A stretch of 64,000 nucleotides of DNA, taken from positions 62,001 to 126,000 of the forward strand of contig NZ_NRGS01000002.1 in assembly GCF_002332425.1 (NCBI RefSeq), written 5' to 3'. Below the pieces are notes generated by a model. The model searched no databases. It worked only from the letters and a program-made list of their open reading frames with translations, and was not told the DNA's origin. Every line of letters starts with the position of its first letter. The first letter of the stretch is position 1. Positions 52,601 through 60,019 of the stretch are shown in pieces. The DNA comes from Brachybacterium alimentarium. GTDB lineage: Bacteria; Actinomycetota; Actinomycetes; Actinomycetales; Dermabacteraceae. A program made the position numbers and the translations under genes.

Positions 52601-53767
52601 TCAGAGACCTGAGTAGGAGTGCAGGCCGTTGATCACGGTGTTCACGATCGTGTAGTTGAAGACCACGGCCACGAAGCCCGCCAGGGCGAGACCGGCGGCG
52701 CGGCTGCCGCGGAAACCACCGGTGGCGCGAGCGTGCAGGTAGGCGGCGTAGATGACCCAGATGATGAAGGTCCACACCTCCTTGGGGTCCCAGCCCCAGT
52801 AACGGCCCCAGGCCTCGCGGGCCCAGATCGCGCCGAAGATCAGCGTGAAGGTCCAGCACACGAACGCGACGGAGTGGATGCGGAAGCTGAGCGCCTCGAG
52901 CGCGGTCGAGCTCGGCAGACGATCCAGCACGTGCCCGAAGCGGCCCCAGTGCTCAGGGAACTGCTCGCCGGCCTCCGCCTTCAGCATCAGCGCGCGTTCA
53001 TGGCGGGCCTGGAGAAGTTGGAGCGAGGCCACGACGGCGCCGAGGATCGACAGCGCGGTCGAGAGGATCGCGACCGCGATGTGGATGTAGATCCAGTGGG
53101 AGTTCTGCAGGCTCGGCGTCAGCTCCGCGGCCGGGACGATCCACAGGGTCTGGGCGAGCAGCATCGTCAGCAGCACCGGGCCCACCACGAAGGTGCCCAG
53201 CGCCCGCAGGTCGGTGCGCTTGATCGAGAAGATCAGGAAGGCGGCCATCACCACAGCGGTGCTGGTGGTGGCGAACTCGTACATGTTCGCCCAGGGCACG
53301 CGCTGGGTGGCCACGGCGCGCAGCGCGACACCCACGATGTGCAGCACGGTCGCCGCGGAGGCCAGGATGAACGCGAAGTTCTGCGCGGTCATCGATCCGG
53401 ATGCCGCAGCACCCGCCGTCGTGGCCGACGGGGTGGACGCGGCGGCCGCCCCGTCCGTGCCGGCGACGTCGCCGCCCCCGGCTCCCTCCGACCCGACGGC
53501 CGCACCGGCGGAGGCCTGCGCATCCCCGGCGACGTGGGCGCCGGCGCCACCGGATGCCCCGACTGTCGCGGGCAGGGCGGCCTCGGCCGACGTCTCCTGG
53601 TCACGGCTCTGCGCCTCGTGCTTCTCGCGGGCTGCGAGGCGCTCGTCGCTGCGACGCTGCGAGGTGGAGGCGAGATCGGCGGCGAAGCCGATCAGCGCGA
53701 GCACGTACAGCACGATCGTCACCACGATGGCGAGATTCGCGATCTCCGCCAGCTGCTGGTCAATCAC
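52601..53767 (-). CDS. ccsB: Cytochrome c biogenesis protein CcsB/ResC (haem export/ligation)
   Basis: The 388-residue protein has about eight transmembrane helices and the haem-handling WGWDPKEVW motif near residue 320, plus conserved histidines (VLHIVGVAL, IYIHIAV, LHARATG). It partners ResB in system II haem attachment to apocytochrome c. An Ala/Gly-rich insertion (about 50-125) after the first helix is unusual. The GTG start overlaps the resB stop in GTGA (53764-53767). Confidence 0.94.
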   Translation of the reverse strand: MIDQQLAEIANLAIVVTIVLYVLALIGFAADLASTSQRRSDERLAAREKHEAQSRDQETSAEAALPATVGASGGAGAHVAGDAQASAGAAVGSEGAGGGDVAGTDGAAAASTPSATTAGAAASGSMTAQNFAFILASAATVLHIVGVALRAVATQRVPWANMYEFATTSTAVVMAAFLIFSIKRTDLRALGTFVVGPVLLTMLLAQTLWIVPAAELTPSLQNSHWIYIHIAVAILSTALSILGAVVASLQLLQARHERALMLKAEAGEQFPEHWGRFGHVLDRLPSSTALEALSFRIHSVAFVCWTFTLIFGAIWAREAWGRYWGWDPKEVWTFIIWVIYAAYLHARATGGFRGSRAAGLALAGFVAVVFNYTIVNTVINGLHSYSGL

Positions 53768-55554
53768 AGTGCACTTCCTTCGGGGGTGTCATCGGTGGGG
53801 CCGGTCGTCGGAGCAGGGCCAGGACGTCCTGTCCCATCCTGCGCCGTGCTGAGCTTCTTGGCGAGGGTCTTGACGTCCTCTTCGAGCGCCGGATCGTCGC
53901 TGCGGGCGAGTCCGGCGACCTCGAGCACCACGGTGCCGTCGGTGCGATCGTCGGCGGATCCGCCGCTGACCCGCACCCAGAGGCGCCGGCGCGGCACGAA
54001 CAGCGAGACGATCAGGCCGGTGGCGGCGGCCAGCGCGCTGACGAGCACCCAGCGCTCGAACGGATCGTGGGCGAGGTCGAAGGCGGCGTACCGCAGCACC
54101 CCGTCGAAGCTGATGGTGGTGCCGTCCTCCAGCTCGTACACCTCGCCCGGTGCGAGCCGGATCAGCACCTGCTCGCCATCGGAGTTGGTCACCGGGTCCA
54201 GCGAGCTGACGTCGACCTCGTAGGCGTTCTGCGGGATGCCCGAGTCCAGGCCCAGATCGCCGTGGAAGACGGACATCGCGAGCTGCGGGTCGGCCAGGTC
54301 GGGGTAGATCGAGTGCGGGCCCTGCTCGTCGATCACGCCGGTGGGCAGGAAGAACCCGACCACGGCGGTCTGCTCGGGGCGGGCGTCCGGCGCCTTGATC
54401 ACCAGCTGCGAGGTGTAACCGGTGTCCCCGGACGGCACGGTGACCACGGGGCCCTCGGCCACGACGGTCCCCTCGGGGTCGGTCACGGTGACCTCGGGGG
54501 CGTAGCCGTTGCCGAGCAGGTACATCGACGTGCCGTCGACGTGCAGCGGCTTGTTGACCTGCAGGGTCCGCTTCTCGTTCTTCTCGCCCGGGGTGGTGAC
54601 GTCCACGTCGGCCTCGAAGGACAGCGGCTGGCCCACGCGGCTCTCGTCGGCCCCTTCGAGCACGTACTCGGCACGGAAGTCGTCGAGCGTGAACCTGAAG
54701 GGCGGCAGGGACGTGGGATCGAACCAGGCGCCGGAGTCGAAGGAGTCGTACTGGGTCAGGGAGTTGCTGAAGCCCTGTCCCTCGACCACCGTGATCTGCC
54801 CGCGGTAGCTGGTCAGCTGACCGCCGGCGACGCAGATCAGCACTCCGACCAGCGCGATGTGGAACACCAGGTTGCCGCTCTCGCGCAGCAGGCCGCGCTC
54901 GGCGCTGACGGATCGGGAGCGCTGCTCTTCGCGCACGACGGTGCGATACCGCGAGCGGCGCAGCGACCGGTGCGCGGTCTCGAGCACGGCGTCCGCCTCG
55001 GCGCCCGGCAGCTCGATCCGGGTGTAGCCGGTGAAGCGGGTCAGCCGCGAGGGCGTGCGGGGCGGCTTGGCGCGCAGCTGGCGCAGGTGCACTCCGACGC
55101 GGGGGATGATGCAGCCGATCAGCGAGATGAACAGCAGCAGGTAGATCGCCGAGAACCACGGCGAGGAGAACACCCCGAAGAAGCCGAGCTTGTCGAGGAT
55201 CTCCCCCCACCTGCCGTTCTCGTCGAGGAACTGCTGGGTGAGCGCGGGGTTGACGCTGCGCTGCGGATACAGCGAGCCGGGCACCGCGGCGATCGCGAGC
55301 AGCATCAGCAGGATCAGCGCGGTCTGCATGCTGGTCAGCTGGCGCCACAGGAACAGCAGGGTGCCGCGCAGTCCGAGGGACGGCATCGAGGGACCGCTCC
55401 CGCCGCCGCGGGGGGCGTCCTTGTCCTTCTTGGAGCTCCAGGAGTTCGCGGCGGTCTCGCTCGGGGCCGCTGCAGGGCGTCCGGTGCGTGCGCTGTTCAG
55501 GGTCTCGTCCGTCCCGTCGGATGTGCTCATGGGGTCCTCGTCGTGGCGAGTCAT
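53764..55554 (-). CDS. resB: Cytochrome c biogenesis protein ResB
   Basis: The roughly 596-residue protein has four transmembrane helices (three near the N-terminus, including LRGTLLFLWRQLTSMQTALILLM, and one near the C-terminus) flanking a large outside domain with RESGNLVFHIALVGVLICV and GYAPEVTVTDPEG, as in ResB/Ccs1. The ATG at 55554 shares one base with the ccdA stop (TGATG). A second ATG at 55530 has a better GAGGA and is an alternative start. Confidence 0.92.
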   Translation of the reverse strand: MTRHDEDPMSTSDGTDETLNSARTGRPAAAPSETAANSWSSKKDKDAPRGGGSGPSMPSLGLRGTLLFLWRQLTSMQTALILLMLLAIAAVPGSLYPQRSVNPALTQQFLDENGRWGEILDKLGFFGVFSSPWFSAIYLLLFISLIGCIIPRVGVHLRQLRAKPPRTPSRLTRFTGYTRIELPGAEADAVLETAHRSLRRSRYRTVVREEQRSRSVSAERGLLRESGNLVFHIALVGVLICVAGGQLTSYRGQITVVEGQGFSNSLTQYDSFDSGAWFDPTSLPPFRFTLDDFRAEYVLEGADESRVGQPLSFEADVDVTTPGEKNEKRTLQVNKPLHVDGTSMYLLGNGYAPEVTVTDPEGTVVAEGPVVTVPSGDTGYTSQLVIKAPDARPEQTAVVGFFLPTGVIDEQGPHSIYPDLADPQLAMSVFHGDLGLDSGIPQNAYEVDVSSLDPVTNSDGEQVLIRLAPGEVYELEDGTTISFDGVLRYAAFDLAHDPFERWVLVSALAAATGLIVSLFVPRRRLWVRVSGGSADDRTDGTVVLEVAGLARSDDPALEEDVKTLAKKLSTAQDGTGRPGPAPTTGPTDDTPEGSAL

Positions 55555-56369
55555 CACACCACCGGCTCGAAGGTGGCGATCAGTCCTTGCAGTTCGCTCA
55601 TCCACTCCGACCACAGGCCGGTCATGAGCAGCACGCCGATCGCGATGAGCAGCGCGCCGGAGAGCAGGCCGATCGAGCGGCGGTGCTTGGCGAGCTTGCG
55701 GCTCAGGCCGAGCGCGCGCTCGAAGAGCAGCGCGAACAGCACGAAGGGGATCCCCAGGCCCAGCGAGTACGCGAGGGCGAGAACGCCGCCGCGCAGGGCC
55801 GCCCCGTCGCCGCCGCCCTCGAGGGACAGCGCGACGATCGCGGCGTAGGTGGGGCCGATGCAGGGGGTCCAGCTGAGCCCGAAGACGAGCCCCATCACGG
55901 GAGCGCCGAGCAGGCCCGCATCGGGCTTCTTGCTGGTCACGGAGCGGTTCATGCCGAGACCGGGGAACACGCCCATGAAGACCAGGCCCATCAGGATCAC
56001 GACCGCGCCGGCGACGCGGTTGATCCAGACGATGTACTCCTGCAGGAGGTAGCCGAGCGCCCCGGCGAACCCGCCGAGCACCATGAACACCACGGTGAAT
56101 CCGGCGACGAACAGCAGACTGCCCAGCGCCATCCTTCCGGCACCCGGACCTCGCCCCGCAGGCTTCCTGGCTCCCTTGCCCGGCCCGGCGGCCCCGGCCC
56201 CCTGCCCCGCGAGGCCGGAGACGTAGCCCAGGTATCCGGGGACCACGGGCAGGACGCAGGGCGACAGGAACGCGACCAGGCCGGCCGCGGCGGCGACGGC
56301 CACGGCCAGCAGGAGCGACCCGGACATCGCGGTGGCCTGGAAGGCGGAGCCGGCATCGGCGCTGATCAT
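55554..56369 (-). CDS. ccdA: Cytochrome c biogenesis protein CcdA (thiol-disulfide transporter)
   Basis: The 271-residue protein has six or seven hydrophobic helices and the two redox cysteines in FLSPCVLPVVPGY (Cys38) and SWTPCIGPTYA (Cys170). CcdA passes reducing power across the membrane to the TlpA/ResA protein encoded just upstream, keeping the apocytochrome CXXCH cysteines reduced. Its start overlaps the upstream stop in ATGA (56366-56369). Confidence 0.95.
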   Translation of the reverse strand: MISADAGSAFQATAMSGSLLLAVAVAAAAGLVAFLSPCVLPVVPGYLGYVSGLAGQGAGAAGPGKGARKPAGRGPGAGRMALGSLLFVAGFTVVFMVLGGFAGALGYLLQEYIVWINRVAGAVVILMGLVFMGVFPGLGMNRSVTSKKPDAGLLGAPVMGLVFGLSWTPCIGPTYAAIVALSLEGGGDGAALRGGVLALAYSLGLGIPFVLFALLFERALGLSRKLAKHRRSIGLLSGALLIAIGVLLMTGLWSEWMSELQGLIATFEPVV

Positions 56370-57010
56370 TCGCCCAGCACCTTGTCGATCATCGCGCGCA
56401 GCGTCGAGGGGTCGATGCCGCCGGAGATGCGAGCGGCGACCCGTCCTTCGCCGTCCAGCACGAGCGTCGAGGGCACCGCGTTCGGGGAGACCTGGCCGCG
56501 CAGCGCGTACATGATCTGCGCGTCAGGGTCCGGCAGCGAGGGGTAGGTGATCCCGTAGCGCTCCTCGAAGGCCTTCGCGGGTCCGGCGGTGTCGCGCACG
56601 TTGACGCCCACGAAGCCAACGCCCTGCTCGGCGTACTCCTCATGGATCGCCTGGAGGTCCGGGGCCTCCTTGCGGCAGGGCGGGCACGAGGCGTACCAGA
56701 CGTTGACCACGAGCACCTCGCCGCGCGCATCGGACGAGGAGAACTCCTCGTCCTCGAAGGTGGTGCCGGAGAAGTCGAGCGGCTCGCCGCGGTCGGCGGC
56801 CTCGATCTCGGTGGCCACGCCGTCACCGGAGACGTACCCGGATTCGTAGCGGTCGCTGGTGTCCGAGCCGCAGGCGGCCAGCAGCAGGGTGACCGAGGCG
56901 GTGCCGGCCGCACCGAGGAGACCTCGGCGCGTGAGCGGTGCCGACGTGCCGGGCAGCGCGGGCAGGTGAGGCGGGAGCGCCCGCGAGCGCCCGCTGTGCG
57001 TGCGGGTCAT
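56366..57010 (-). CDS. TlpA/ResA-like thioredoxin lipoprotein
   Basis: The 214-residue product has a twin-arginine leader (LTRRGLLG, Arg28-Arg29) with lipobox LAAC and Cys47, so it should be anchored outside the cell. A TlpA-type thioredoxin domain follows with active site WYASCPPCRKEAP (Cys109 and Cys112). ResA reduces apocytochrome c cysteines using electrons from CcdA. Its ATG overlaps the upstream phosphatase stop in ATGA (57007-57010). Confidence 0.92.
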   Translation of the reverse strand: MTRTHSGRSRALPPHLPALPGTSAPLTRRGLLGAAGTASVTLLLAACGSDTSDRYESGYVSGDGVATEIEAADRGEPLDFSGTTFEDEEFSSSDARGEVLVVNVWYASCPPCRKEAPDLQAIHEEYAEQGVGFVGVNVRDTAGPAKAFEERYGITYPSLPDPDAQIMYALRGQVSPNAVPSTLVLDGEGRVAARISGGIDPSTLRAMIDKVLGE

Positions 57011-57654
57011 GTGAGGTTGCCTCCGGTGGCGTCGACCGCCCCGGCGTACAGCTCGGCCGCCGGCTCGGCATAGCCGACGTCGGCGAGGTGCGGACCGACG
57101 AAGTGCAGGCTCGTCACCGAGCACAGGCCGCATTCGCGACGACGGGGGTCGTGGAACAGCGGCTTGCCCTCGGCGCTGCGGCGGGTCACCCAGATCGGCA
57201 GCTGGTGCAGGACCAGCACCGCCTCGCGCCCGTTCGCGGCCTGGCGGGCCTCCTGCACGGCGGAGATCACGCGGGAGACCTGGTCGCGATAGGGCTCGCC
57301 CCACGAGGGACGGAAGGGGTTGAGGAACCAGCGCCAGTTGCGCGGATCGCTCAGCTTCGCCTCGCCGTGACCCATCCGCTGGCCCTCGAAGTGGTTGCCG
57401 GACTCGATGATCCGCGGGTCCGTGGTGACCTCGAGATCGTGCGCAGCAGCGATCGGCGCGGCGGTCTGCTGGGCGCGCAGCAGGGGCGAGGAGCGCACGA
57501 GGGCGATGTCGGAGTCGGCAAGGTGATCGGCGACGTGCTGCGCCATCTGCTCGCCGCGATCGCTGAGCCGATACCCGGGCATGCGGCCGTAGAGGATGCG
57601 GTCCGGATTGTGCACCTCGCCATGGCGGACGAGGTGGACGATGGTGGTGGTCAC
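57007..57654 (-). CDS. Histidine phosphatase (phosphoglycerate mutase-like) family protein
   Basis: The 215-residue product has VHLVRHGEVHNPDRILYGR at the N-terminus (the catalytic RHG) and the later histidine in VLHQLPIWVTRR. The branch-1 histidine phosphatase fold acts on many phosphorylated metabolites or proteins and the substrate here is unknown. Its conserved place at the head of the cytochrome c operon suggests a linked function. I chose the GTG at 57654. Confidence 0.88.
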   Translation of the reverse strand: MTTTIVHLVRHGEVHNPDRILYGRMPGYRLSDRGEQMAQHVADHLADSDIALVRSSPLLRAQQTAAPIAAAHDLEVTTDPRIIESGNHFEGQRMGHGEAKLSDPRNWRWFLNPFRPSWGEPYRDQVSRVISAVQEARQAANGREAVLVLHQLPIWVTRRSAEGKPLFHDPRRRECGLCSVTSLHFVGPHLADVGYAEPAAELYAGAVDATGGNLT

Positions 57655-57737
57655 GGGTGCGCGTTCCCCCCTCGGGAGATCAGCAGGAGTGGAGCCGAGC
57701 GGCTGAGCCGCCTCACGGTACCAATCCAACCTCCATG

Positions 57738-58409
57738 TCAGCCCTGAGGAGCGGCCTCGACGTGAGCAGCCGGACTCCCGATGGCGATCGGGGCGTCCTC
57801 CGGCACCGCGCGACCCAGGATCCGGCCGAGCTCGAGGAAGTCGTCGTGGCCGACGACGTCCAGCAGCAGTTCGCGCACGGAGCGCACATGGATCGGTGCG
57901 GCCCGCTCGAGGAGCTCGCGCCCGGCGACCGTCAGCTGCGCCTGACGCCCGCGCCCGTCGTTGGAGCAGCGCACCCGCTCCACCAGCCCGCGCTTCTCCA
58001 TCCGGGAGATGGTGTGGGTCAGCCGCGAGCGCGAATGCACCACGCGATCCGCGAGCTCGGACATGCGCAGGAACGATCCCTGGGCCTCGGACAGCCGCAC
58101 GAGGATCTCGTACTCCCCCAGCGTGAGGTCGATCTCCGGGTCCGCCTGCAGGACCTCCGAGAAGCGGTCGGTGAGCAGCGTGGTCGCGTAGAGGAAACCG
58201 CGCCAGGCGTTCTGCTCCGAGGGCGTGAGCCAGAGGTCCTCCGGCGTCGACGCCCTCCCGGCCTCTGCTGCCACTGCTTCTGCCTCTACCCCTACTGCCT
58301 CTGCCACCGCTTCTGCCTCTACCTCTGCTGCTTCTGCCACTGCTTCTGCTGCGCATCCGGTCGCGCCGGCCCCGACCTCACCCTCAGTGCTTGACTGCGT
58401 GTCACGCAT
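57738..58409 (-). CDS. MarR-family transcriptional regulator with repeat-rich N-terminus
   Basis: The 223-residue protein has a MarR winged-helix domain from about residue 60 (LTLGEYEILVRLSEA, MSELADRVVHSRSRLTHTISRMEKRGLVERV, GRGRQAQLTVAGRELL). Residues 1 to about 55 are a low-complexity Ala/Glu/Val stretch (AEAVAEAAEVEAEAVAEA) coded by degenerate tandem repeats of lower GC than the surroundings; this is not part of the MarR fold. AGGAG lies before the ATG at 58409. It is divergent from yceI. Confidence 0.9.
   Translation of the reverse strand: MRDTQSSTEGEVGAGATGCAAEAVAEAAEVEAEAVAEAVGVEAEAVAAEAGRASTPEDLWLTPSEQNAWRGFLYATTLLTDRFSEVLQADPEIDLTLGEYEILVRLSEAQGSFLRMSELADRVVHSRSRLTHTISRMEKRGLVERVRCSNDGRGRQAQLTVAGRELLERAAPIHVRSVRELLLDVVGHDDFLELGRILGRAVPEDAPIAIGSPAAHVEAAPQG
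58262..58362. repeat. Degenerate tandem repeat coding the MarR N-terminus
   Basis: Units such as GCTTCTGCCTCTACC recur head to tail with small changes. The stretch is pyrimidine-rich on the plus strand and visibly lower in GC than flanking DNA. Confidence 0.75.
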
Positions 58410-58480
58410 CACTGTCTCCTGTCCCTGTGGCCATGTCCTTGCATCATCCTCCAGTTTAGTTTAGATTTCAAGGAAGCGAG

Positions 58481-58504
58481 GCGATCATGCATCAGCATGA
58501 TCGC
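58481..58504. promoter_or_regulatory. Perfect palindrome between marR and yceI
   Basis: GCGATCATGC and GCATGATCGC form perfect 10-base arms around ATCA. An AT-rich patch with GTTTAGTTTAG and TTTCAAGG lies 10-30 bases away (58454-58472). Together these are good operator candidates for the divergent MarR regulator. Confidence 0.6.
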
Positions 58505-58530
58505 TCCCTACGACCTCAAGGAGATCTTCC

Positions 58531-59061
58531 ATGACTGATCTGACCCCCGGCACCTGGGCCCTGGACCCGACCCACACCGCTGCGAGCTTCACCGTGCGCC
58601 ACGCGGGCATCTCGAAGGTGCGCGGACAGTTCACCGACGTCACGGGCGCCCTCACGGTCGGCGACAACGGGGAGAACCTCTCGTTCGACGTCTCGCTGAA
58701 GACCGCCTCGGTCACCACCGCCAACGAGGACCGCGACAACCACCTGCGCAGCGGCGACTTCTTCGACGCGGAGAACTTCCCGGAGATCACCTTCGTTTCC
58801 ACGAAGGTCACGGACGACAAGCTGGTCGGCGACCTCACCATCCGCGGCACCACCCAGGAGGTGGAGCTCAGCTTCGAGTACGAGGGCGCCGCGACCGATC
58901 CCTTCGGCACCTACCGCGCCGGCTTCACCGGTCAGACCACGATCTCCCGCAAGGAGTTCGGCCTGACCTGGAACGCCGCCCTCGAGGCCGGCGGCGTGCT
59001 GGTCTCCGACGAGGTCAAGATCTCCGTCGAGGCCGAGTTCACCGCGCCCACCGCGGCCTGA
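58531..59061 (+). CDS. yceI: YceI-like lipocalin-fold protein
   Basis: The 176-residue product has the YceI start WALDPTHTAASFTVRHAGISKVRGQF and continues through DFFDAENFPEITFVST and a late RKEFGLTWNAAL. YceI proteins bind isoprenoid or lipid-like ligands in a lipocalin-like barrel. No signal peptide is seen, so it is probably cytoplasmic. AAGGAG precedes the ATG. The pairing with a divergent MarR regulator is common in actinobacteria. Confidence 0.93.
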   Translation: MTDLTPGTWALDPTHTAASFTVRHAGISKVRGQFTDVTGALTVGDNGENLSFDVSLKTASVTTANEDRDNHLRSGDFFDAENFPEITFVSTKVTDDKLVGDLTIRGTTQEVELSFEYEGAATDPFGTYRAGFTGQTTISRKEFGLTWNAALEAGGVLVSDEVKISVEAEFTAPTAA

Positions 59062-59109
59062 CTCGACCCGCCTCCCCCGTCGGCGCGTCGACCGCGTCAC
59101 GACAGAGGC

Positions 59110-59143
59110 ACGGGCCGCTCGCACCGAGGTGCGGGCGGCCCGT
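59110..59143 (+). terminator. Hairpin terminator after yceI
   Basis: ACGGGCCGC and GCGGCCCGT pair, with an inner CGCACC/GGTGCG stem, 48 bases past the stop. Confidence 0.8.
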
Positions 59144-59262
59144 CGTCGTCCGGCGCTCACCCGTCTTCGCCTCGCCCTCTACTGCCCCCTCGCCGTCTCA
59201 CCGCCCCGCTCTGCCGCCCCGGCACCGGGGCGTCCTGCGTCCCGGCGCCCAGCCGCTCTCGA

Positions 59263-59275
59263 TAAGGTTCACGCC
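59263..59275 (+). promoter_or_regulatory. -10 box of the glutaredoxin-like gene
   Basis: TAAGGT (59263-59268) ends seven bases before the ATG at 59276; there is no Shine-Dalgarno sequence. Confidence 0.45.
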
Positions 59276-59581
59276 ATGACCACCCCGCGCATCCCGAGCC
59301 CCGCCGACCCCGACGCCAGGGTGCTGTACCTGACCCGCGACGGATGCCACCTGTGCGAGGACGCCCTGCCCGTGGTCCGGGCCGAGGCAGACCGCGCGGG
59401 CACCGCCGTCGAGGTGGTCGACATCGACGCCGACGAGCAGCTGCGTGCGGACTGGGACTACGACGTGCCCGTCATCATCGTCGACGGCGCCGTCCATGCC
59501 AGGTACCGCGTGGAGGCCGAGCAGCTGCGCGCGGCCCTGCGGAAGCGGCCGTGGTGGCGCCGTCTCACCGGCCGCGCCTGA
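59276..59581 (+). CDS. Glutaredoxin-like (DUF836) protein
   Basis: The 101-residue thioredoxin-fold protein has VLYLTRDGCHLCEDALPVV with CHLC as the redox pair, VEVVDIDADEQL and the cis-proline in YDVPVIIVDG. Its length and motifs match the glutaredoxin-like DUF836 family; partners are unknown. It appears to be leaderless and ends shortly before the hairpin at 59742. Confidence 0.85.
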   Translation: MTTPRIPSPADPDARVLYLTRDGCHLCEDALPVVRAEADRAGTAVEVVDIDADEQLRADWDYDVPVIIVDGAVHARYRVEAEQLRAALRKRPWWRRLTGRA

Positions 59582-59741
59582 ACTGCACCGATCGCCTGAA
59601 CCGCACCGGGCCGCCTGAACACCACCGGGCCGCCGGAGCAGCATCGACCGCGCCTGAACCGCACTGGTCGCCCGTGAGCGATCGCCCCCGGACATACGAC
59701 GTGCCCACACGCCCCCCGGACACGCGACCGCCCTCGAACAA

Positions 59742-59775
59742 GCAACGGCCCCCGCCTCTCGGCGGGGGCCGTTGC
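59742..59775. terminator. Bidirectional hairpin between the glutaredoxin-like gene and bS22
   Basis: GCAACGGCCCCCGCC and GGCGGGGGCCGTTGC form perfect 15-base arms with a TCTC loop. It lies 15 bases past the bS22 stop on the minus strand. Confidence 0.85.
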
Positions 59776-59789
59776 ACATCACACAGTGC

Positions 59790-59888
59790 TCACTTCTTGT
59801 TGCGGCGCTGGTGGCGAGTCTTGCGAAGCTGCTTGCGGTGCTTCTTCTTGGACATGCGCTTGCGTCGCTTCTTGACGACAGAACCCAT
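59790..59888 (-). CDS. Ribosomal protein bS22 (AURKAIP1/COX24-type), 32 residues
   Basis: A tiny basic gene codes MGSVVKKRRKRMSKKKHRKQ and ends RRNKK, 32 residues in all. It matches the actinobacterial small-subunit protein bS22, described in mycobacterial ribosomes, whose sequence begins MGSVIKKRRKRMSKKKHRK. AGAGG lies six bases before the ATG and a strong terminator follows. It is easy to miss because of its size. Confidence 0.88.
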   Translation of the reverse strand: MGSVVKKRRKRMSKKKHRKQLRKTRHQRRNKK

Positions 59889-60019
59889 AGGATGCCTCTT
59901 GTTCTGCAGGCCGACGCCTGCGGGATGGTCCAACTGATCAGGAGTGCGCGGCCCGCGAGGACCGCCAGAAGCGGTCCAGTGATGCGGCGCGGGCCCGACG
60001 CCACGGTCGACGCATCATT

